DNA from: Deltaproteobacteria bacterium
GTDB taxonomy: Bacteria > Desulfobacterota > DSM-4660 > Desulfatiglandales > HGW-15
Direction: 5' to 3'
DNA: 31,324 nt
NCBI GenBank assembly: GCA_020342025.1
Contig: CP070840.1
Coordinates: 1,232,462 to 1,263,785 of the forward strand
A program made the position numbers and the translations under genes. The notes under the pieces are model-generated. The model ran no database searches, had not been told where the DNA came from, and worked only from the letters and a program-made list of their open reading frames with translations. The first letter of the stretch is position 1, and every line of letters begins with the position of its first letter. Shown here piece after piece: positions 25,520 to 31,324 of this stretch.

Positions 25520-26473
25520 ATGGCCACTTGTGCCGACAGCCCTGTAGCTGTTATTGGCGCCGGGCTTACGGGTGCAAGTTGGGCCGCCTTGTTTACTTCC
25601 CATGGTCTGAGGGTCCGACTGCACGACAAAGACCCAGATGCACTTGGGAAAGGGCTCCAACGCGCCCAAACATATGTTCATTTCCTGATCGATCATGGCA
25701 TGACAGATCGGAAAGAGGCTGAAGCAGGACTGGCTGCCCTCCAACCATGTGAGGAGCTTTCCGACGCGGTGCAGGATACGGTGTTCGTTCAGGAATCTGT
25801 TTATGAAAATTACGAGATCAAATGCTCGGTTTTTGAAGCCGTTGATCGTCATGCCCCCCGCCATGCCCTGATTGCCACCAGTTCCTCTGGACTAAGCATC
25901 AGTCGCATTCAGGAGGCCGCCCGCTATCCTGACCGATGTCTGGCCGGTCATCCCTACAACCCACCCCATCTCATTCCCCTGGTGGAGCTCGCACCGGGTG
26001 AGAAAACGGCAAAGGAGACAGTTGCGGCAGCACGCCGATTCTATGAGGGCGTTGGCAAGAGGCCCGTCATCCTGAACCGTGCCGTACCGGGTTACCTGGC
26101 CAACCGCATGTCCGCTGCCCTGTGGCGAGAGGCCATTAACCTGGTCCTTGATGGCGTGGCCAGCGTCGCGGATGTGGATCGAGCCATAAGTCTAGGCCCT
26201 GGACTGCGATGGGCCGTCATGGGACCCCATCTCATATATCACCTGGGAGGCGGAGAGGGAGGTATACGTTACCATGTGGAACATCTAAGAGCTGCAAAAG
26301 AAGAGATATGGCAAGACCTGAATGACTGGCAGGACCTGCCGTGGGAGACCGCAACGGCTCTGGAGCAAGGATTACCAGAACTCGAGGCACTTGAATCCCT
26401 GACCCGGAAAAGAGACGAGATATTGGTTCAAATCCTCAAGGCGCTGCAGAGCCAGCTAAAGGAGAAGAGATAA
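25520..26473 (+). CDS. 3-hydroxyacyl-CoA dehydrogenase-family dehydrogenase 2 (lambda-crystallin/carnitine-dehydrogenase-like)
   Basis: A 317-aa paralogue of the previous gene with the Rossmann word IGAGLTG, catalytic His in GHPYNPP and Glu in IPLVELAPG. Where dehydrogenase 1 has ATNTS this one has ATSSS, as in lambda-crystallin and L-carnitine dehydrogenases. I choose the ATG at 25520, 5 nt after AGGAG; an upstream TTG at 25469 would add 17 residues lacking Rossmann-fold character. The adjacent pair either act on different stereoisomers or intermediates of the same route or form a mixed oligomer; sequence does not decide. Confidence 0.88.
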   Translation: MATCADSPVAVIGAGLTGASWAALFTSHGLRVRLHDKDPDALGKGLQRAQTYVHFLIDHGMTDRKEAEAGLAALQPCEELSDAVQDTVFVQESVYENYEIKCSVFEAVDRHAPRHALIATSSSGLSISRIQEAARYPDRCLAGHPYNPPHLIPLVELAPGEKTAKETVAAARRFYEGVGKRPVILNRAVPGYLANRMSAALWREAINLVLDGVASVADVDRAISLGPGLRWAVMGPHLIYHLGGGEGGIRYHVEHLRAAKEEIWQDLNDWQDLPWETATALEQGLPELEALESLTRKRDEILVQILKALQSQLKEKR

Positions 26474-26493
26474 GAGAGCCAACCCTATACCAT

Positions 26494-26732
26494 AGAGAGT
26501 GTCGAAAAACCAACTTCTCAGAGGCTGATGGAAAAGGTTCGGATGCAAGGCTTCCGAAACCGGGGACCCGCCCGGAGGGTGGAGAGTCCAAGCGAAGCGC
26601 GGACAAATCCCGAGGAATGAGGCGTACATAGAAGGACGCCGCAGTGACGAGGGATGAGGGTAACGCAGCCCTTCGATTTTGCTCAGGGCCGTGAGCTTGC
26701 CGAACGGCGGATGGGCGTTTTCCGACAGCCTC
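26494..26732. repeat. Putative ~240-bp repeat element with imperfect terminal inverted repeats
   Basis: The left edge AGAGAGTGTCGAAAAACC (26494-26511) resembles the inverted right edge, GAGGCTGTCGGAAAACGCC when read on minus from 26732 to 26714. The interior is GC-rich, has no open frame with family likeness, and carries several small inverted words. It fills the gap between dehydrogenase 2 and the alpha 2 gene. Structure suggests a non-autonomous mobile or REP-type element. Confidence 0.55.
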
Positions 26733-26762
26733 ATAATGAATCGTTAATCCTTCGGAGGAAAC

Positions 26763-29700
26763 ATGGTGATTAAGAAACTGCTATTTTTCATAATCCTTTT
26801 TAGTCTTGAAAAAATGATCAAGTTCATTGGGAAAAGGCACCCCGCCTACAAAGCGCGCCTGAAAGAAAAGAATTTCACGGCACAGATAAAAACTAAGGAC
26901 AATTCTCAGGGCAGGTATTTTACTTTCAAGGATGGCCAAGTCACTTCAAAGCGTGGAATTCACTCCAGCCCCGATCTGTGTATGGCCTTCAGAAGTGCCG
27001 AAGTGGGTGTAAAACTTTTCATGCCCGTATGCTTGAGGTTCCTTGGCGATCGTCTCGTTGCGAAACTGTATCCACCACCCGGTCCCCAACTCGCCATGAT
27101 CAATGCCATGAAAAATTTTCAGTTAAATATGGAGGCCCCTGATGAGCTTTTTATCTGGTTTTCAGAAACAATCAATCAAATTCTGACAGCTGGGATGAAA
27201 TATGGGACAGACCTTGGAAACGGGGTAAAGAGGTACACGAGTAACACGAACGGGGGGCCTGTATTTGTCTACGTCAAGGAGGGTAAAATCATTCGTATCA
27301 CCCCCATTGAATTTGATGGGAGGGATGCGAAGCCATGGACCATAAAGGCGAGAGGCAAATCATTTACGCCCCCAAGAAGAACGACCGTTTCACCCTATAT
27401 TTTGGCCTGGAAATCTCTGGTCTATTCGCCGGATAGGCTCTTGTACCCCATGAAAAGGGTGGATTTTGACCCCAACGGTGAGAGGAAGTGCCATAACAGA
27501 GGGATATCAGGCTATGAGCGGATCAGCTGGGATCAAGCAACGGATATTGTGGCCAATGAAATCAAGCGGGTCAAAAGGGAGCATGGCCCGGGGGCCATTC
27601 TGAACGGCAGTGGTTCCCACCACACTTGGGGAGTCTTGGGTTACTGGCTAAGCGCTAGGATCCGGTTTTTCAATTCTATCGGTTTCACACCTGTGGTCCA
27701 CAACCCGGACAGTTGGGAAGGATGGTACTGGGGGGCCATGCACCACTGGGGGAATAGCATACGCCTCGGTGCTCCTGAGACTTACGGCACGGTGGAAGAT
27801 TGCCTCAAGGAATGCGAAATGGTGGTCTTCTGGTCGAGTGATCCAGAATCCACCAGCGGAGTCTACGGTGCCTTTGAGGGGACGGTTCGGCGACAATGGC
27901 TCAAAGAGTTGGGGATCAAGCTGGTACACATTGATCCGTTTTATAACCATACAGCGGCGCTTCTAGGCGGAAAGTGGTTGGCGCCGAGGCCGGCCACGGG
28001 AAATGCCTTGGCCCTTGCCATCGCCTATGTCTGGATCACCGAAGAGCTGTATGACAAAGACTATGTGGCCCATCGAACCGTCGGGTTTGACCAGTGGAAA
28101 AACTACATTCTCGGCAATGAGGACGGCGTGCCCAAGACGCCGGAATGGCAACAAGGAGAGTCGGCCATCCCTGCAAAAGATGTCCGGGCCTTGGCCAGAG
28201 AATGGGGCACCAAAAAGACCTACCTGGCCGCCGGGGGCCTTCAGGGATTTGGCAGCGCCTGTCGTTGCGCCACTGGAAATGAGTGGGCCCGGTCCATGGT
28301 CTGCCTTATGGCCATGCAGGGCCTGGGCAAACCTGGCGTCAATATGGGGTGTATGCAACAGGGGACCCCCGTGGACACCAGTTTTTTCTTTCCCGGTTAC
28401 GCAGAAGGGGGCATGTCCGGCGATACGGAGGGGACGGCAATGGTCATCAATATGTATCAGCGGATGCCTCAGTTGCCCACCTCAAATCCGGTGACCCAGA
28501 GAGTTCCTAGGCTGAAGATTCCAGAGGCCATACTTGAGGGCAGGACCTCTGGTTATCCGACGGACGGTAAAACCATTGAGCGTCAGTTCTTGGAGTTTGT
28601 GTATCCGGCCCCGGGGAATGCGCCAATTAAGATGTACTACAAATACGGTGGATCCCATTTCGGGACCATGAGCGAGACAAATCGCCATGCCAAAATGTAC
28701 CGGTCAGACAACCTGGAATTTGTGGTGAATCAATCCATCTGGTTTGAGGGTGAGGCCAAGTTTGCCGATATCCTTTTGCCGGCTTGCACCTCATTTGAGC
28801 GGTGGGATATTAGCGAGTTCGCCAATTGCGGTGGGTATATCGCACACTGCTTCACCCAGTGCAACCACCGCGTGGCCGTTATGCAGCACAAGTGTATAGA
28901 GCCTCTCGGGGAATCTAAATCGGACTTTCAGGTCTTCCTTGAGATTGCAAAAAAACTGGGGCTTGCCGCACCTTACTCCGAGGGCATGACAGAATTTGAC
29001 TGGTGCAAGAGGCTTTTTGATGCCACGGATCTTCCCCAGGTCACTTCGTGGAAGAAGTTCCTGAAGAAGGGCTATTATGTGGTTCCAGCACCAAAGGAAG
29101 AATTGAGAGCTCCCGTCTCTTTCAGGTGGTATGCAGAGGATCGACCCAAAGACACCCCGGAGTTGGCCCCGCTCCCCGCAGACTACACCGAGAAGTTTGG
29201 GATGGGCCTGCAGACGCAATCTGGAAAGCTGGAGTTTGTTTGTTCAAGTCTTGAAAGATTCGATCCGAATGATCCGGAGAGGCCGACCATGACGAAATAT
29301 GTTCCCTCCTGGGAGGGGCATCATACCAAAGACCTCTACGAAAAGTACCCGTTGCAATTGATATCCCCTCATCCCCGGTTCAGCTTCCACACCATACACG
29401 ATGCAAAGGACGGATTTATGAGTGACGTGAAAGACCATCGGGTGTTGATTGACGGCTATTACTACTGGATCGTAAGGATCAACTCCAAAGACGCAGAGGG
29501 CCGGGGAATCAAGGAGAATGATCTGGTCGAGGTGTTTAATGACCGGGGCGCGGTCATCTGTGCGGCTCAGGTCACTGAAAGGGTGCCTCCAGGCACCGTA
29601 CACTCCTATGAATCTTCCGGTAACTACGATCCCATAGGCGAGCCTGGGTATTCGGCGGATCGGGGTGGATGCATTAATCAATTAACACCGAGCCGAACCA

Positions 29701-29783
29701 TGATCAAAAAGTCTCATGCCATGGCCGCCAATTCATGCCTGGTGCAGATTGAAAAGTGGAATGGTGAGGAGAGCATACAATGA
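26763..29783 (+). CDS. Molybdopterin transhydroxylase-family alpha subunit 2 with N-terminal SCP2-like domain
   Basis: A 1006-aa protein. Residues ~163-1006 are colinear with alpha 1. Residues 1-150 are extra: a hydrophobic start (LLFFIILF), then a region that reads like a sterol-carrier-protein-2 (SCP2) fold ([36 protein letters not shown]). GGAGG 5-6 nt before the ATG supports translation of this extension. Compared with Pelobacter transhydroxylase (residue numbers from memory), the catalytic core is kept: His286 (H144), Asp316/Ser317/Trp318 (D174/S175/W176), Tyr546 (Y404) and the C-x2-Y pair of NCGGY. Three pocket positions differ: Arg153 is Trp295 (GYWL), Trp354 is Phe496 (GFGSA), and the GKGF phenylalanine (F468) is lost in a rewritten, shorter loop. 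A different phenolic substrate, or a hydroxylase role as in resorcinol hydroxylase, is inferred. Confidence 0.9.
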   Translation: MVIKKLLFFIILFSLEKMIKFIGKRHPAYKARLKEKNFTAQIKTKDNSQGRYFTFKDGQVTSKRGIHSSPDLCMAFRSAEVGVKLFMPVCLRFLGDRLVAKLYPPPGPQLAMINAMKNFQLNMEAPDELFIWFSETINQILTAGMKYGTDLGNGVKRYTSNTNGGPVFVYVKEGKIIRITPIEFDGRDAKPWTIKARGKSFTPPRRTTVSPYILAWKSLVYSPDRLLYPMKRVDFDPNGERKCHNRGISGYERISWDQATDIVANEIKRVKREHGPGAILNGSGSHHTWGVLGYWLSARIRFFNSIGFTPVVHNPDSWEGWYWGAMHHWGNSIRLGAPETYGTVEDCLKECEMVVFWSSDPESTSGVYGAFEGTVRRQWLKELGIKLVHIDPFYNHTAALLGGKWLAPRPATGNALALAIAYVWITEELYDKDYVAHRTVGFDQWKNYILGNEDGVPKTPEWQQGESAIPAKDVRALAREWGTKKTYLAAGGLQGFGSACRCATGNEWARSMVCLMAMQGLGKPGVNMGCMQQGTPVDTSFFFPGYAEGGMSGDTEGTAMVINMYQRMPQLPTSNPVTQRVPRLKIPEAILEGRTSGYPTDGKTIERQFLEFVYPAPGNAPIKMYYKYGGSHFGTMSETNRHAKMYRSDNLEFVVNQSIWFEGEAKFADILLPACTSFERWDISEFANCGGYIAHCFTQCNHRVAVMQHKCIEPLGESKSDFQVFLEIAKKLGLAAPYSEGMTEFDWCKRLFDATDLPQVTSWKKFLKKGYYVVPAPKEELRAPVSFRWYAEDRPKDTPELAPLPADYTEKFGMGLQTQSGKLEFVCSSLERFDPNDPERPTMTKYVPSWEGHHTKDLYEKYPLQLISPHPRFSFHTIHDAKDGFMSDVKDHRVLIDGYYYWIVRINSKDAEGRGIKENDLVEVFNDRGAVICAAQVTERVPPGTVHSYESSGNYDPIGEPGYSADRGGCINQLTPSRTMIKKSHAMAANSCLVQIEKWNGEESIQ

Positions 29784-30619
29784 CAAAATGGAATCTGATC
29801 ATCGATGTGGAAAAGTGCGAAGACTGCAACAACTGCTTCCTGGCCTGTAAGGATGAACACGTGGATAACGATTGGCCGGGGTACGCCATATCTCAGCCCC
29901 GCCATGGACACAGGTGGATCAATATCATGCGCAAGGAGAGGGGGCAATATCCCATCATCGATGTGGCCTATTTACCCATCCCCTGCATGCACTGCGATGT
30001 GGCCCCATGCATCAAGGCAGCAAAGGCCGGAGCTGTTTACAAGAGAGATGATGGCATCGTTATCATTGATCCTGAAAAGGCCGAGGGTCAAGAGGACATC
30101 GTCAAAGCGTGCCCTTATGATGCTATCTGGTGGAATGAGGAGAAGCATGTCCCCCAGAAATGCACCTTTTGCGCGCATCTATTGGATGATGGATGGAAAG
30201 AGCCCAGGTGTGTTCAGGCATGCCCGACCGGAGCCATACGCGTGGTCCGCGGCAAAACTCGCCACATGAAAGCGACTGCCGCATCTGAGAACCTGCAAGT
30301 CTTGTATCCGCATTACAACACAACGCCGCGGGTGTACTACAAAAATCTCTATCGGTTTACTCGGTGCTTCATTGGAGGCAGTGTTGCCTATGAAAAAGAG
30401 GGCATCACCGATTGTGCTGAAGGGGCTAGGGTCGCATTGATAAGGGGCGCCGAGAAAATAAGAGAGGGCGTCACCGATAATTTTGGTGATTTCAAATTTG
30501 ACAATCTGAAAGAAGAGAGCGGCCAGTATACGCTTGAGATCGTTTTCAAAGACTATGATAAGAAGACCTTAGAGCTCGACCTGAAGACAAGTCTCAGTCT
30601 GGGGATCATCACTCTCTAG
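29780..30619 (+). CDS. Transhydroxylase-family beta subunit 2 (Fe-S protein with C-terminal beta-sandwich)
   Basis: A 279-aa partner of alpha 2; the genes overlap by 4 nt (ATGA). Cysteine groups [30 protein letters not shown] and RCVQACP match beta 1 in order and spacing. The C-terminal ~90 residues (from [12 protein letters not shown]) again form a Cna_B-like domain ([24 protein letters not shown]). Electron-transfer subunit, cytoplasmic. Last gene of the catabolic cluster. Confidence 0.9.
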   Translation: MTKWNLIIDVEKCEDCNNCFLACKDEHVDNDWPGYAISQPRHGHRWINIMRKERGQYPIIDVAYLPIPCMHCDVAPCIKAAKAGAVYKRDDGIVIIDPEKAEGQEDIVKACPYDAIWWNEEKHVPQKCTFCAHLLDDGWKEPRCVQACPTGAIRVVRGKTRHMKATAASENLQVLYPHYNTTPRVYYKNLYRFTRCFIGGSVAYEKEGITDCAEGARVALIRGAEKIREGVTDNFGDFKFDNLKEESGQYTLEIVFKDYDKKTLELDLKTSLSLGIITL

Positions 30620-30954
30620 TTCTTTTGTGAAAATAGACTTTTTCTGGCACCATTAGTTCTGACTTTAAAGGTTCTTAGAAAACATAGAAGACTTTTCCCT
30701 TCCGAAATCTTCCAGTATTAGACAATAGAAAAGCTGATCTAAACTTTTTTTTGGCTGCTCTGCAGTCCATAATCTTAGAACCAGTAATCTTCACTATAAC
30801 CAAAGAATGTGAGGTCGTCTCCGGCTTTATTCATAGGGATAGGGAGTGGGAGAAAGCCCAACCGGGCAACACCCTACTTTCTTATTATGTAATTGTAGCG
30901 GTCGCCTGGTGGAAGATTCGCGAGCGCCTCGGGGAATGGTTCTGGGACTGTTGA
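30620..30954. other. Intergenic region before the porin gene
   Basis: An AT-rich stretch of 335 nt. A 67-codon TTG-started frame (30751-30954) ends one base before the next ATG but has no ribosome site and no family likeness, so I do not call it. No clear terminator for the preceding operon or promoter for the porin could be identified. Confidence 0.5.
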
Positions 30955-31324
30955 ATGAAACGAACTTTTGATACAAGCAGGCTGCCCGTATTCTTGTTTG
31001 GTATTTTGGTATGGTTGGGTTTCATGCTGATGATGGCTCTACCGGTCCGTACGGAGGGAAAACCCCCACCCGTTCAAAAGGCCGGAGAGTGGCTTGCTGA
31101 GGACATCCCTGGATCCAAGAAAAAACGAGATCTTAGAGATAGGGGTTGGCAATATGGGAGTTATCTGGATGTGGGGTACACGGTAGATTTCAATGATCCT
31201 GAAAACGGTCTCTGGCGAAGTAAAGGGACCACCTTCAAGGTCGACGACCCACAGGTGAACATGGCGGTGGCCTATTTGGCCAAGGATCCAATGCCGCAGT
31301 CCCGCTGGGGCATGCAGTTCGGGT
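30955..31324 (+). CDS. Probable outer-membrane beta-barrel porin, N-terminal part
   Basis: Open from the ATG at 30955 to the window end (123 codons). Residues ~11-33 are hydrophobic (VFLFGILVWLGFMLMMALPV), a signal peptide or anchor. From ~68 the pattern GSYLDVGYTVDFNDPENGLWR, then NMAVAYLAKDP and SRWGMQFG resembles the start of BBP2/OmpL-type putative porins, with alternating aromatic/polar strands. It would give the aromatic substrate passage through the outer membrane (inference from location). Incomplete; the family call is tentative. Confidence 0.6.
   Translation, partial: MKRTFDTSRLPVFLFGILVWLGFMLMMALPVRTEGKPPPVQKAGEWLAEDIPGSKKKRDLRDRGWQYGSYLDVGYTVDFNDPENGLWRSKGTTFKVDDPQVNMAVAYLAKDPMPQSRWGMQFG

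Noticed and set aside
24537..26473. Beta-oxidation operon reading of the two dehydrogenases
   Set aside because: No enoyl-CoA hydratase, acyl-CoA dehydrogenase, CoA ligase or thiolase is nearby, and the catalytic segment is of the free-acid type.
30640..30665. Sigma54-like word TGGCAC near the end of the window
   Set aside because: The required GC at the -12 element with proper spacing is absent (TTCTG instead of TTGC).
30751..30954. 67-codon TTG-started frame ending next to the porin ATG
   Set aside because: No ribosome site and no family likeness; an abutting stop alone is weak evidence.
1..31324. CRISPR arrays, tRNA or rRNA genes, transposases, phage genes
   Set aside because: Looked for by eye on both strands; no regular spaced repeats, cloverleaf or recombinase-like protein was seen.

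Overview
The window looks like an aromatic-catabolism island from an anaerobic bacterium, most plausibly Desulfobacterota (former Deltaproteobacteria). That placement is inferred from the gene families, not from a marker gene. The key evidence is two alpha/beta pairs of the molybdopterin transhydroxylase family (type: pyrogallol-phloroglucinol transhydroxylase of Pelobacter acidigallici). They are surrounded by enzyme families that match the anaerobic phloroglucinol route.

Layout. (1) Positions 1-2810, minus strand: an operon of a three-domain RidA protein, a short Ada-type DNA alkylation repair protein and a nitrilase-family hydrolase cut by the window edge. (2) 2992-4618, plus: lipB-lipA, lipoate assembly. 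(3) 4689-5504: an IclR regulator. (4) 5571-10407: branched-chain-amino-acid-type (Liv) ABC transporter 1 in the order livG-livF-livH-livM-binding protein. The binding protein is Tat-exported and has an in-frame TAG. It is followed by the C-terminal remnant of a cyclase-family gene (10444-10734). (5) 11383-16274: Liv transporter 2 in the order binding protein-livG-livF-livH-livM, with a perfect 16-bp hairpin after the binding-protein gene. (6) 16768-30619: the catabolic core, all plus strand: transhydroxylase alpha1-beta1, RidA, PF04199-type cyclase, cupin, BKACE (DUF849), SDR, two hydroxyacid dehydrogenases of the 3-hydroxyacyl-CoA dehydrogenase family, then alpha2-beta2. (7) 30955-end: start of a probable outer-membrane beta-barrel porin.

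Working model (inference). The porin and Liv systems import a polyphenol breakdown product. A transhydroxylase or hydroxylase converts it to phloroglucinol. The SDR reduces the ring to dihydrophloroglucinol and the cyclase-family hydrolase opens it to 3-hydroxy-5-oxohexanoate. One of the two dehydrogenases oxidises that to 3,5-dioxohexanoate (triacetate), and the BKACE cleaves it with acetyl-CoA to acetoacetate and acetoacetyl-CoA. Alpha1 keeps every active-site residue I can recall from the Pelobacter enzyme. Alpha2 keeps the catalytic core but changes three pocket positions and carries an extra N-terminal SCP2-like domain, so it probably handles another substrate.

The spaces between operons hold several palindromic, repeat-like elements. 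No tRNA, rRNA, CRISPR array, transposase or integrase was seen.
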